From Streptomyces longwoodensis (GTDB taxonomy: Bacteria; Actinomycetota; Actinomycetes; Streptomycetales; Streptomycetaceae), in NCBI RefSeq assembly GCF_001514125.1, contig NZ_KQ948551.1, positions 395,291 through 459,290 of the forward strand: a stretch of 64,000 nucleotides of DNA, read 5' to 3'. The translations under genes were made by a program, and so were the position numbers. Shown here piece after piece: positions 9,061-18,140 of this stretch. Below the pieces are notes generated by a model. The model did not search any database and was not told the DNA's origin. It worked only from the letters and a program-made list of their open reading frames with translations. How positions within the stretch are numbered: position 1 is the stretch's first letter; each line of letters begins with the position of its first letter.

Positions 9061-11027
9061 CGGAAGTGGTCGACCCCTCCCGCAGGCAGCCGCCGCGCCG
9101 ACGCGTGCCCGGCCCCGCCCGCCCCGCCTCCGCGCAGCGCCGCCCGGGCCCCGGCGCCCGGCCCGCGCGCCGCCCGGCGCCGGGCCGCCCGGGCGCCCCG
9201 CGCGTCATCAAGCTCGGCAGCCCCCGGCCCCGGCTGCGCATGGTGGGCCTCGCGCTGACCCTGGTCCTGGCCGCCTTCGTGCTGCGGCTGTTCCAGGTGC
9301 AGGCCGTCGACGCGAGCACCTACGCGGCCAAGGCCGACCAGAACCGGTACGTCGGGCAGGTGCTGGCCGCCGAGCGCGGCGCGATCACCGACCGCACCGG
9401 GGTCGCCCTCGCCACCAGCGAGGACGCCTACGACATCACGGCCGACCCCACGATGTTCAGCCGCGCCCAGCTCAAGGTCGACGACGGCCCCGAGCAGGCG
9501 GCCGCCCTCCTCGCGCCGATCCTCGGCCAGGAACAGTCCGCCCTGGTGGGGAAGTTGCGGCCGAAGAACCCCGACACCCGCTACACCAAGCTCGCCGGAC
9601 GGCAGACCCCGCAGGTCTGGAAGCAGATCAAGGACCTCAAGAGCGCCCTCGCCGCCAAGGCCAGGACCGACCGCTCCACCGTCAACGTCCTCGCGGGCGT
9701 CTTCTCCGTGCCCAGCACCAAGCGCGTGTACCCCAACGGCGAGCTCGCCGCCGGGATACTGGGCTGGGTCAACGCCGAGGGCAAGGGCGGCGGCGGTGTC
9801 GAGCAGCAGCTGAACTCCACGCTCTCCGGCAAGGACGGCAAGATCCGCTACGCCCAGTCCGGCGGCCGGCAGGTGCCCACCGTCGGCTCCGCCGAGACAC
9901 CCGCCGTGCCCGGCGCCGACGTCGAGCTGACGATCGACCGCGACATCCAGTGGGCCGCGCAGAACGCCATCACCGAGCAGGTGGCCAAGTCCGAGGCGGA
10001 CCGCGGCTACGTCGTCGTCCAGGACGCGCGCACCGGCGAGATCCTCGCGATGGCCAACTCGCCCGGCTTCGACCCCAACGACCTGTCCTCCGCGAACCCC
10101 GCCGCGCTCGGCAACGCGGCCCTCCAGGACGCGTACGAGCCCGGCTCCACCGCCAAGGTCATGTCGATGGCCGCCGTGCTGGAGGAGGACGCCGCCACCC
10201 CGCTCACCCACGTCACGGTGCCCAACCGGCTGCACCGCGGCGACCGGCTCTTCCAGGACGACGTCGACCACGCGACCTGGTACCTCACGCTCAACGGCGT
10301 GCTCGCCAAGTCGTCGAACATCGGCACCATCCTGGCCACCGGACAGCTCGGCAAGACCCAGGCGCAGGCCAACCAGGTCCTCTACTCGTACCTGCGCAAG
10401 TTCGGCATCGGCAGCTACACCGGCCTCGACTTCCCCGGCGAGACCAAGGGCATCCTCGCGCCGCCCGCCAAGTGGTCCACCTCGCAGCAGTACACGATTC
10501 CTTTCGGCCAGGGCGTGTCCATCAACGCCGTCCAGGCGGCGTCCGTGTACTCGACGATCGCCAACGGCGGCGTCCGCGTCCAGCCCACCCTGGTGCGCGG
10601 GACCAAGGGCCCCGACGGGCACTTCACCCCGGCCCCCGCTCCCGAGAAGACGCGGGTGGTCAGCGCGAAGACGGCCAAGGAGCTGTCCCGGATGCTGGAG
10701 TCCGTGGTGGACGACCGGGAGGGCACCGGCACCAAGGCCCGCATCCCCGGCTACCGGGTGGCGGGCAAGACCGGCACGGCCAACCGCGTGGATCCGGCCA
10801 CCGGCAAGTACCGCGGCTACACGTCGTCGTTCGCCGGGTTCGCCCCCGCCGACAACCCGCGGATCACGGTGTACTGCGCCATCCAGAACGCCACCGCGGG
10901 CAGCTACTTCGGCGGCCAGATCTGCGGCCCCATCTACAAGCAGGTGATGGAGTTCGCCCTGAAGACCCTCCAGGTCCCGCCGACCGGCGGCAGGCCCGCG
11001 AACCTGCCGGTGTCCTTCGCCCCCTGA
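9057..11027 (+). CDS. ftsI: Penicillin-binding protein 3, septal transpeptidase FtsI
   Basis: A 656-residue class B penicillin-binding protein that crosslinks septal peptidoglycan. A basic, proline-rich cytoplasmic N-terminus (about 60 residues) precedes a single membrane anchor (MVGLALTLVLAAFVLRLFQV) and a dimerisation/pedestal region. The transpeptidase domain has active-site Ser364 (STAK), SSN at 419-421 and KTG at 571-573. The GTG start overlaps the ftsL stop, which implies coupled translation. Its partner polymerase FtsW is encoded downstream in the same cluster. Length and motifs are normal for Streptomyces FtsI. Confidence 0.95.
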   Translation: MTEVVDPSRRQPPRRRVPGPARPASAQRRPGPGARPARRPAPGRPGAPRVIKLGSPRPRLRMVGLALTLVLAAFVLRLFQVQAVDASTYAAKADQNRYVGQVLAAERGAITDRTGVALATSEDAYDITADPTMFSRAQLKVDDGPEQAAALLAPILGQEQSALVGKLRPKNPDTRYTKLAGRQTPQVWKQIKDLKSALAAKARTDRSTVNVLAGVFSVPSTKRVYPNGELAAGILGWVNAEGKGGGGVEQQLNSTLSGKDGKIRYAQSGGRQVPTVGSAETPAVPGADVELTIDRDIQWAAQNAITEQVAKSEADRGYVVVQDARTGEILAMANSPGFDPNDLSSANPAALGNAALQDAYEPGSTAKVMSMAAVLEEDAATPLTHVTVPNRLHRGDRLFQDDVDHATWYLTLNGVLAKSSNIGTILATGQLGKTQAQANQVLYSYLRKFGIGSYTGLDFPGETKGILAPPAKWSTSQQYTIPFGQGVSINAVQAASVYSTIANGGVRVQPTLVRGTKGPDGHFTPAPAPEKTRVVSAKTAKELSRMLESVVDDREGTGTKARIPGYRVAGKTGTANRVDPATGKYRGYTSSFAGFAPADNPRITVYCAIQNATAGSYFGGQICGPIYKQVMEFALKTLQVPPTGGRPANLPVSFAP

Positions 11028-11183
11028 CCCCCGACGGCACGGCCGTCCCCGCCCTCCCCGCCCTCCCGACCCTTCCGTTCAGCGCCGAACAGCCAGGATC
11101 CAGCCCGTGACCATGATCACTCCCGATCCCGATGACCACCGCCCGCGAGCGGCCTCGCTTCGCCCGCAGGCGGGTGCGCCCGG

Positions 11184-11199
11184 TACGCTCACCGCCGTG
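11184..11199 (+). promoter_or_regulatory. Possible internal promoter and leaderless start for murE
   Basis: TACGCT at 11184-11189 is followed seven bases later by an in-frame GTG at 11197. This spacing is the signature of leaderless actinobacterial mRNAs. No good -35 is visible. Confidence 0.3.
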
Positions 11200-11241
11200 C
11201 CACACGCTGATCAGTCCCGAACCACCCAGAAGGGGCATCCT

Positions 11242-12759
11242 GTGACCTACCCGGGACTGCCCCGGCCGGAGCGGCCCTCCGCCACACCCCTCGCGGAGCT
11301 GGCCGACCAGCTGGGTACCGCCACCGACGGAGCCGCCGCCGTCACGGGGATCACCCATGACTCCCGCGCCGTGCGCCCCGGCGACCTGTACGCCGCCCTG
11401 CCCGGGGCCCGGGCCCACGGCGCCGACTTCGTCACCCAGGCCGCCGGCCTCGGTGCCGCCGCCGTGCTCACCGACCCGGCCGGCGCCGAACGCGCCGCCG
11501 CGACCGGCCTGCCGGTCCTCGTGGTCGACGACCCGCGCGGACGGATGGGCGAACTGGCGGCCACCATCTACGGCCGGCCGGGCCGCGACCTGCTCCAGAT
11601 CGGCATCACCGGCACCTCCGGCAAGACCACCACCGCCTACCTCGTCGAGGGCGGCCTGAAGACCGTGCGCAGCACCGGTCTCATCGGCACCGTCGAGATG
11701 CGCATCGGCGACGAGCGCATCAAGTCCGAGCGCACCACCCCGGAAGCCACCGACCTGCAGGCGCTGTTCGCCGTCATGCGCGAACGCGGCGTCGAGGCCG
11801 TCGCCATGGAGGTCTCCAGCCACGCCCTGGTCCTCGGCCGGGTGGACGGCTGCGTCTTCGACGTGGCCGTCTTCACCAACCTGAGCCCGGAGCACATGGA
11901 GTTCCACTCCGACATGGAGGACTACTTCCGGGCCAAGGCGCAGCTGTTCACGCCGCGGCGCAGCAGGCTCGGCGTGGTCAACGCCGACGACGACCACGGC
12001 CGCCGGCTGGTCCGGGAGGCGACCGTCCCGGTCGTCACCTACTCCGCCGAGGGCCACCCGGACGCCGACTGGCGCGCCGAGGACGTCCGGATCGGCCCGA
12101 TGGACTCGACGTTCACCGTGGTGGGCCCGCAGGGCGAGCGGATCGCGGCCAGGTCGCCGCTGCCCGGCCCGTTCAACGTGGCCAACACCCTCGCCGCGAT
12201 CGTCGCCCTCGCCGCGGCCGGGCTCGACCCGCAGGCCGCCGCCGACGGCGTCGCCGCCGTGCCGGGCGTACCGGGCCGCCTGGAGCGGGTGGACGCCGGA
12301 CAGCCGTACCTCGCGGTCGTCGACTACGCCCACAAGACCGACGCCGTCGAGTCGGTCCTCAAGGCCCTGCGCAAGGTCACCAAGGGCCGGCTGCACGTCG
12401 TCCTCGGCTGCGGCGGCGACCGCGACCGGACCAAGCGGGCGCCGATGGGCGCCGCCGTCGCGCGGCTCGCCGACACCGCCGTGCTGACCTCCGACAACCC
12501 CCGCTCCGAGGACCCCCTCGCGATCCTCGCCACCATGCTCGAGGGCGCAGCCTCCGTGCCCGCGCACGAGCGCGGCGAGGTCGTGCTGTTCGAGGACCGG
12601 GCGGCCGCGATCGCCGCCGCCGTGGCCCGCGCGCAGCCCGGGGACACCGTGCTCGTCGCGGGCAAGGGCCACGAACAGGGCCAGGACATCGCCGGGGTGG
12701 TCCGTCCGTTCGACGACCGCCAGGTGCTTCGCGAAGCTATCCAGAAGACCCAGGGATGA
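11242..12759 (+). CDS. murE: UDP-MurNAc-L-Ala-D-Glu:diaminopimelate ligase MurE
   Basis: A 505-residue Mur ligase that adds diaminopimelate to UDP-MurNAc-dipeptide in the cytoplasm; in Streptomyces the residue added is the LL isomer. The P-loop (ITGTSGKTTTAYL), the YAHKTDAVESVLKAL region and the DAP-recognition motif DNPRSEDP are present. The GTG at 11242 is chosen because AGAAGGGG lies about 7 bases upstream and homologous sequence begins near it. In-frame GTGs at 11197 (7 bases after a TACGCT hexamer, possibly leaderless) and 11107 are alternatives that add 15 or 45 residues. The 214 bases after ftsI may hold an internal promoter. murF follows after 4 bases. Confidence 0.92.
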   Translation: MTYPGLPRPERPSATPLAELADQLGTATDGAAAVTGITHDSRAVRPGDLYAALPGARAHGADFVTQAAGLGAAAVLTDPAGAERAAATGLPVLVVDDPRGRMGELAATIYGRPGRDLLQIGITGTSGKTTTAYLVEGGLKTVRSTGLIGTVEMRIGDERIKSERTTPEATDLQALFAVMRERGVEAVAMEVSSHALVLGRVDGCVFDVAVFTNLSPEHMEFHSDMEDYFRAKAQLFTPRRSRLGVVNADDDHGRRLVREATVPVVTYSAEGHPDADWRAEDVRIGPMDSTFTVVGPQGERIAARSPLPGPFNVANTLAAIVALAAAGLDPQAAADGVAAVPGVPGRLERVDAGQPYLAVVDYAHKTDAVESVLKALRKVTKGRLHVVLGCGGDRDRTKRAPMGAAVARLADTAVLTSDNPRSEDPLAILATMLEGAASVPAHERGEVVLFEDRAAAIAAAVARAQPGDTVLVAGKGHEQGQDIAGVVRPFDDRQVLREAIQKTQG

Positions 12760-12763
12760 ACTT

Positions 12764-14179
12764 GTGATCGCCCTCTCCCTCGCCGAGATCGCAGAAGTCG
12801 TCGGCGGGCAGACCCACGACATACCGGATCCGTCCGTGCAGGTCACCGGACCGGTCGTCCGGGACTCCCGCGAGGCGGTGCCCGGCAGCCTCTTCGTCGC
12901 CTTCGTCGGCGAACGCGTCGACGGCCACGACTTCGCGGAACAGGTCGTCCGGGCCGGCGCCGTCGCCGTCCTGGCCGCACGCCCGGTCGGCGTCCCCGCG
13001 ATCGTCGTGGACGACGTCCAGCGGGCCCTCGGCGCCCTCGCCCGCCGCGTCGTCACCGACCTCGGCGCGACCCTCGTCGGCCTCACCGGGTCCGCCGGCA
13101 AGACCAGCACCAAGGACCTCATCGCCCAGGTGCTGCAGCGCAAGGCGCCCACCGTCTACACCCCCGGCTCCCTCAACAACGAGATCGGGCTCCCGCTGAC
13201 CGCGCTGACCGCCACCGAGGAAACCCGTTTCCTGGTGCTGGAGATGGGCGCGCGCGGCATCGGCCACATCCGCTACCTCACCGAGCTGACCCCGCCCCGG
13301 ATCGGCCTCGTCCTCAACGTCGGCAGCGCCCACATCGGCGAGTTCGGCGGCCGGGAGCAGATCGCCCAGGCCAAGGGCGAGTTGGTGGAGGCCCTGCCGC
13401 CGGCCGAGGAGGGCGGCACCGCGGTCCTCAACGCCGACGACCCGTTGGTCCGGGCCATGGCCTCCCGTACGAAGGCGAAGGTGGTCCTTTTCGGAGAGTC
13501 CGACGAAGCGGACGTTCGCGCCGAGAACGTGCGACTCACGGACAGCGGACAGCCCGCCTTCAGACTTCACACACCCTCCGGTGCAAGCGATGTGACCATG
13601 CGCCTGTACGGTGAGCACCACGTGTCGAACGCGCTCGCCGCGGCCGCCGTCGCCCATGAGCTGGGCATGTCCGCGGAAGAGATCGCCACCGCGCTCTCCG
13701 AGGCGGACTCCCTCTCCCGCTGGCGCATGGAGGTCACCGAGCGCCCGGACGGCGTGACCATCGTCAACGACGCCTACAACGCCAACCCCGAGTCCATGAA
13801 GGCCGCCCTGCGCGCGCTGGTGGCCATGGGCAGGGGGCGGCGGACCTGGGCGGTGCTCGGCAAGATGGCCGAGCTCGGGGACGAGGCTCTCGCCGAGCAC
13901 GACGCGGTCGGACGGCTCGCCGTCCGGCTCAACGTCAGCAAGCTCGTCGCGGTCGGGGGGATCGAAGCCTCCTGGCTGCAACTGGGCGCATATAACGAGG
14001 GTTCGTGGGGTGAGGAGTCGGTGCACGTGTCCGACGCACAGGCGGCGGTCGACCTGTTGCGCAGCGAGCTGCGCCCGGGGGACGTCGTCCTCGTGAAGGC
14101 GTCCCGTTCGGTCGGCCTGGAGGGCGTCGCGCAGGCGCTGCTCGAGACCGGTGCCGAGGGTGAGGTTTCCGCCCGATGA
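12764..14179 (+). CDS. murF: UDP-MurNAc-tripeptide:D-Ala-D-Ala ligase MurF
   Basis: A 471-residue cytoplasmic Mur ligase that adds D-Ala-D-Ala to complete the pentapeptide. The ATP-binding loop GSAGKTS is at 109-115, TPGSLNNEIGLPLT and ILEMGARGIGHI-like segments follow, and the C-terminal ligase domain carries the NDAYNANPESMKAAL motif. The GTG at 12764 starts four bases after the murE stop. Its TGA overlaps the mraY ATG (ATGA), so murF and mraY are translationally coupled. Length and motifs are complete. Confidence 0.95.
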   Translation: MIALSLAEIAEVVGGQTHDIPDPSVQVTGPVVRDSREAVPGSLFVAFVGERVDGHDFAEQVVRAGAVAVLAARPVGVPAIVVDDVQRALGALARRVVTDLGATLVGLTGSAGKTSTKDLIAQVLQRKAPTVYTPGSLNNEIGLPLTALTATEETRFLVLEMGARGIGHIRYLTELTPPRIGLVLNVGSAHIGEFGGREQIAQAKGELVEALPPAEEGGTAVLNADDPLVRAMASRTKAKVVLFGESDEADVRAENVRLTDSGQPAFRLHTPSGASDVTMRLYGEHHVSNALAAAAVAHELGMSAEEIATALSEADSLSRWRMEVTERPDGVTIVNDAYNANPESMKAALRALVAMGRGRRTWAVLGKMAELGDEALAEHDAVGRLAVRLNVSKLVAVGGIEASWLQLGAYNEGSWGEESVHVSDAQAAVDLLRSELRPGDVVLVKASRSVGLEGVAQALLETGAEGEVSAR

Positions 14180-15249
14180 TGAAGCAGATCCTGTTCGCCG
14201 GTGTCATCGGTCTGTTCCTGACGCTGATCGGCACGCCGCTGCTGATCAAGCTCCTGGCGCGCAAGGGGTACGGCCAGTACATCCGGGACGACGGCCCGCG
14301 CGAGCACGCCAGCAAGCGCGGTACGCCGACGATGGGTGGCATCGCCTTCATCCTGGCCACGATCGCGGCCTACTTCCTGTCGAAGCTCATCACCGGCTAC
14401 CCGCCGACCTACTCCGGTCTGCTGGTGCTGGGCCTGATGGCCGGCATGGGCCTGGTCGGCTTCCTCGACGACTACATCAAGATCGTCAAGCGGCGCTCGC
14501 TGGGCCTGCGGGCCAAGGCGAAGATGGCCGGCCAGCTGCTCGGCGGCATCGCCTTCGCCGTGCTGTCGCTGCAGTTCGCCGACTCCCGCGGCAACACCCC
14601 GGCGTCCACCAAGCTGTCGTTCATCACCGACTTCGGCTGGACCATCGGCCCGGTGCTGTTCGTCGTCTGGGCGCTGTTCATGATCCTCGCGATGTCGAAC
14701 GGCGTGAACCTCACCGACGGCCTGGACGGCCTGGCCACCGGCGCCTCCGTCCTCGTCTTCGGCGCCTACACCTTCATCGGCGTCTGGCAGTTCCAGGAGT
14801 CCTGCGCCAACGGCGAGACCCTCACCAACCCCAACGCCTGCTACGAGGTGCGCGATCCGCTGGACCTCGCCGTGGTCTCGGCCGCCCTGATGGGCGCCTG
14901 CCTCGGCTTCCTGTGGTGGAACACCTCGCCGGCCAAGATCTTCATGGGCGACACCGGTTCGCTCGCGCTCGGCGGTGTGCTCGCGGGCCTCGCGATCTGC
15001 TCCCGCACCGAGCTGCTGCTCGCCATCCTGGGCGGTCTGTTCGTCCTGATCACCATGTCGGTGGTCATCCAGGTCGGCTCGTTCCGGCTGACCGGCAAGC
15101 GCGTCTTCCGGATGGCGCCACTGCAGCACCACTTCGAACTCAAGGGCTGGTCCGAGGTCCTGGTCGTGGTCCGCTTCTGGATCATCCAGGGCATCTGCGT
15201 CATCGTCGGACTGGGCCTCTTCTACGCGGGATGGGCAGCGGACAAGTGA
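14176..15249 (+). CDS. mraY: Phospho-MurNAc-pentapeptide transferase MraY
   Basis: A 357-residue polytopic membrane enzyme (about ten helices) that transfers phospho-MurNAc-pentapeptide to undecaprenyl phosphate, giving lipid I. Diagnostic motifs are the PTMGG loop near 51-55, the DD pair at 98-99 (FLDDYIKI), NLTDGLDGLATG and MGDTGSLALGG, plus the histidine-rich loop MAPLQHHFELKGW. The ATG at 14176 overlaps the murF stop, and a second ATG follows directly. The TGA at 15247 overlaps the murD GTG. Confidence 0.96.
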   Translation: MMKQILFAGVIGLFLTLIGTPLLIKLLARKGYGQYIRDDGPREHASKRGTPTMGGIAFILATIAAYFLSKLITGYPPTYSGLLVLGLMAGMGLVGFLDDYIKIVKRRSLGLRAKAKMAGQLLGGIAFAVLSLQFADSRGNTPASTKLSFITDFGWTIGPVLFVVWALFMILAMSNGVNLTDGLDGLATGASVLVFGAYTFIGVWQFQESCANGETLTNPNACYEVRDPLDLAVVSAALMGACLGFLWWNTSPAKIFMGDTGSLALGGVLAGLAICSRTELLLAILGGLFVLITMSVVIQVGSFRLTGKRVFRMAPLQHHFELKGWSEVLVVVRFWIIQGICVIVGLGLFYAGWAADK

Positions 15250-16667
15250 CCGACTGGCAGGGGAAGCACGTCACCGTCGCCGGGCTCGGCGTCTCCGGCG
15301 TCCCGGCGGCCAAGGTGCTGCACGGGCTCGGCGCGCGGGTCACCGTCGTCAACGACGGCGACGACGCACGCGCACGGGAGCAGGCCGCCGCACTGGAGGC
15401 GCTCGGCGTCACCGTGCGCCTCGGCGACGGCGCCACCCTGCCCGAGGGCACCGAACTCGTCGTCACCGCCCCCGGCTGGCAGCCCGACAAGCCGCTGTTC
15501 CTCGCCGCCGAGCGGGCCGGCGTGCCGGTCTGGGGCGACGTGGAGCTGGCCTGGCGGCTGCGCGGCACCGTCCCCGGCAAGCCGGTGGCCCCCTGGCTGT
15601 GCGTCACCGGCACCAACGGCAAGACCACCACCACGCAGATGCTGGCCTCCATCCTGCGGGCGGCCGGCCTGCGCACCGCGGCCGTCGGCAACATCGGCGT
15701 CTCGCTGCTCGACGCGGTCCTCGGCGAGGAGCCGTACGACGTCCTCGCGGTGGAGCTGTCCAGCTACCAGCTGCACTGGGCGCCCTCGCTGCGCGCCCAC
15801 TCCGCGGCGGTGCTCAACCTCGCCCCGGACCACCTCGACTGGCACGGCTCCATGGAGGCGTACGCCCGCGACAAGGGCCGCGTCTACGAGGGCAACCAGG
15901 TCGCCTGCGTCTACAACGTCGCCGACAAGGCCACCGAGGACCTGGTGCGCGAGGCCGACGTCGAGGAGGGCTGCCGGGCCATCGGCTTCACCCTCGGCAC
16001 CCCCGGCCCCTCCCAACTCGGCGTCGTGGAGGGCATCCTGGTCGACCGCGCGTTCGTGGAGAACCGGCGGGAGAGCGCCCAGGAGCTCGCCGAGGTCTCC
16101 GACGTGAACCCGCCGGCCCCGCACAACATCGCCAACGCCCTTGCCGCGGCGGCCCTCGCGCGCGCCTTCGGGGTCCCGCCGCAGGCCGTGCGGGACGGCC
16201 TGCGGGCCTTCACCCCGGACGCCCACCGCATCGCCCACGTCGCGGACGTGGAGGGTGTGGCGTACGTCGACGACTCCAAGGCCACCAACACCCACGCCGC
16301 GGAAGCCTCGTTGGCCGCGTACGGGTCGATCGTGTGGATCGCCGGCGGCCTGGCCAAGGGCGCCACGTTCGACGAACTGGTCGCCCGCTCCGCCGGGCGG
16401 CTGCGCGGTGTCGTCCTCATCGGCGCCGACCGGGCGCTGATCCGGGAGGCGCTCGCGCGACACGCCCCCGAAGTCCCCGTGGTGGACCTCGACCGGACGG
16501 ACACTGGGGCGATGCTCCAGGCCGTCCAGGAGGCGGCACGGCTGGCGCAGCCCGGCGACACGGTGCTGCTGGCCCCGGCCTGTGCCTCCATGGACATGTT
16601 CGCCAACTACAACAAGCGCGGTGACGCGTTCGCGGAGGCGGTCCGCGAACTCGGCGCGGGCGCCTGA
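15246..16667 (+). CDS. murD: UDP-MurNAc-L-alanine:D-glutamate ligase MurD
   Basis: A 473-residue cytoplasmic ligase adding D-Glu to UDP-MurNAc-L-Ala. The N-terminal Rossmann domain begins VTVAGLGVSG; the ATP loop TGTNGKTT has its Lys at 126; the LNLAPDHLDWHG and HRIAHVADVEGVAYVDDSKATN motifs and the C-terminal SMDMFANYNKRGDAF end are all conserved. The GTG at 15246 overlaps the mraY stop (GTGA). ftsW follows after 102 bases, which contain a short ORF with its own Shine-Dalgarno. Confidence 0.95.
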   Translation: MTDWQGKHVTVAGLGVSGVPAAKVLHGLGARVTVVNDGDDARAREQAAALEALGVTVRLGDGATLPEGTELVVTAPGWQPDKPLFLAAERAGVPVWGDVELAWRLRGTVPGKPVAPWLCVTGTNGKTTTTQMLASILRAAGLRTAAVGNIGVSLLDAVLGEEPYDVLAVELSSYQLHWAPSLRAHSAAVLNLAPDHLDWHGSMEAYARDKGRVYEGNQVACVYNVADKATEDLVREADVEEGCRAIGFTLGTPGPSQLGVVEGILVDRAFVENRRESAQELAEVSDVNPPAPHNIANALAAAALARAFGVPPQAVRDGLRAFTPDAHRIAHVADVEGVAYVDDSKATNTHAAEASLAAYGSIVWIAGGLAKGATFDELVARSAGRLRGVVLIGADRALIREALARHAPEVPVVDLDRTDTGAMLQAVQEAARLAQPGDTVLLAPACASMDMFANYNKRGDAFAEAVRELGAGA

Positions 16668-16714
16668 CGGCGGGTCTCGGCCGCGACAGTCGCTCGGGAC
16701 CCATGGAGGGACGC

Positions 16715-16780
16715 GTGACTCGGATGTCGCTGGGACCAGCCGGCTCGGGTACCCGGGCGGTGAGCGCCGATGGCCGGTAG
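16715..16780 (+). CDS. Possible 21-codon upstream ORF overlapping the ftsW start
   Basis: GTG at 16715 is preceded by GGAGGG (16705-16710) at good spacing and opens 21 codons that end at TAG 16778-16780, eight bases past the ftsW ATG (16770). ftsW itself has only a weak Shine-Dalgarno. The arrangement suggests translational coupling or a regulatory leader peptide. Because it is short and has no recognisable product, it may be fortuitous. Confidence 0.3.
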   Translation: MTRMSLGPAGSGTRAVSADGR

Positions 16781-18134
16781 CCGTACCGGAGGACCGCCCG
16801 TCCAGCGGGCCGTGCGGCGGCCCGCCGCCCCGCGGGCGCCGCGCGAGAACCCCGTGCTGCGGACGTACACCCGCGCCCGCCGGGCCTGGGACCGGCCGCT
16901 GACCGCCTACTACCTGATCCTCGGCGGCAGTCTGCTGATCACCGTGCTGGGGCTGGTGATGGTCTACTCGGCCTCCCAGATCACCGCGCTGCAGATGTCG
17001 TTGCCCGGGTCGTTCTTCTTCCGCAAACAGTTCCTGGCCGCCGCGATCGGCGCCGGACTGCTGCTGGTCGCCTCGCGGATGCCGGTCCGGCTGCACCGGG
17101 CGCTGGCCTACCCGATCCTGGCCGGCGCGGTCTTCCTGATGGCCCTGGTGCAGGTGCCGGGGATAGGGATGGCGGTCAACGGCAACCAGAACTGGATCTC
17201 CCTCGGCGGCTCCTTCCAGATCCAGCCCAGCGAGTTCGGCAAGCTCGCCCTGGTGCTGTGGGGCGCCGACCTGCTGGCCCGCAAACAGGACAAGAAGCTG
17301 CTCACGCAGTGGAAGCACATGCTGGTGCCGCTCGTCCCGGTCGCCTTCCTGCTGCTCGGGCTGATCATGCTCGGCGGTGACATGGGCACCGCGATCATCC
17401 TCACCGCGATCCTGTTCGGCCTGCTGTGGCTGGCCGGTGCGCCGACCCGGCTGTTCGTCGGGGTGCTGTCGATCGCCGGGGTGCTCGGCGTGATCCTGAT
17501 CAAGACCAGCCCCAACCGGATGGCCCGGCTGGCCTGCATCGGCGCCACCGAGCCCAAGTCCGGCGCCGCCGACTGCTGGCAGGCCGTGCACGGCATCTAC
17601 GCCCTGGCCTCGGGCGGGATCTTCGGTTCCGGACTGGGGGCGAGTGTGGAGAAATGGGGACAACTCCCCGAGGCCCACACGGACTTCATCTTCGCCGTCA
17701 CCGGTGAGGAACTGGGCCTGGCGGGGACGCTGTCGGTGCTCGCCCTGTTCGCGGCTCTAGGCTATGCGGGTATCCGCGTGGCCGGTCGCACGGAGGACCC
17801 CTTCGTGAGGTATGCCGCGGGAGGCGTGACCACCTGGATCACGGCGCAGGCCGTGATCAACATCGGTGCGGTGCTCGGCCTGCTGCCGATCGCCGGCGTC
17901 CCCCTCCCGCTGTTCTCCTACGGGGGGTCCGCGCTGCTGCCGACCATGTTCGCCATCGGGCTGTTGATCGCGTTCGCGCGTGACGAGCCCGCTGCGCGGG
18001 CGGCGCTTGCGATGCGGCAACCCCGCTTTGGTAGAAAGCGGGGGACCGGGGGCACTCGTTCCGATCGACGTCCCCGGAGATGGAACACGATGCGACGGCG
18101 TGCCTCGGCGGCGCGTTCGTCCGGAGAGCGGTGA
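16770..18134 (+). CDS. ftsW: Septal peptidoglycan polymerase FtsW (SEDS family)
   Basis: A 454-residue SEDS-family membrane protein that polymerises lipid II together with FtsI. A cytoplasmic N-terminus of about 45 residues precedes roughly ten helices, starting LTAYYLILGGSLLITVLGLVM. SEDS hallmarks are the WISLGGSFQIQPSEFGKLA segment, GDMGTAI, the ALPEAHTDFIFAVTGEELG-type loop (here QLPEAHTDFIFA) and PLPLFSYGGSALL. A TGA at 16761 in the same frame rules out a longer protein. The tail of about 55 residues is basic. murG follows after 6 bases. Confidence 0.94.
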   Translation: MAGSRTGGPPVQRAVRRPAAPRAPRENPVLRTYTRARRAWDRPLTAYYLILGGSLLITVLGLVMVYSASQITALQMSLPGSFFFRKQFLAAAIGAGLLLVASRMPVRLHRALAYPILAGAVFLMALVQVPGIGMAVNGNQNWISLGGSFQIQPSEFGKLALVLWGADLLARKQDKKLLTQWKHMLVPLVPVAFLLLGLIMLGGDMGTAIILTAILFGLLWLAGAPTRLFVGVLSIAGVLGVILIKTSPNRMARLACIGATEPKSGAADCWQAVHGIYALASGGIFGSGLGASVEKWGQLPEAHTDFIFAVTGEELGLAGTLSVLALFAALGYAGIRVAGRTEDPFVRYAAGGVTTWITAQAVINIGAVLGLLPIAGVPLPLFSYGGSALLPTMFAIGLLIAFARDEPAARAALAMRQPRFGRKRGTGGTRSDRRPRRWNTMRRRASAARSSGER

Positions 18135-18140
18135 ATTTCG

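Noticed and set aside
9581..9841. Minus-strand small gene inside ftsI
   Set aside because: Short antisense frame without ribosome binding site or recognisable product; explained by ftsI codon bias.
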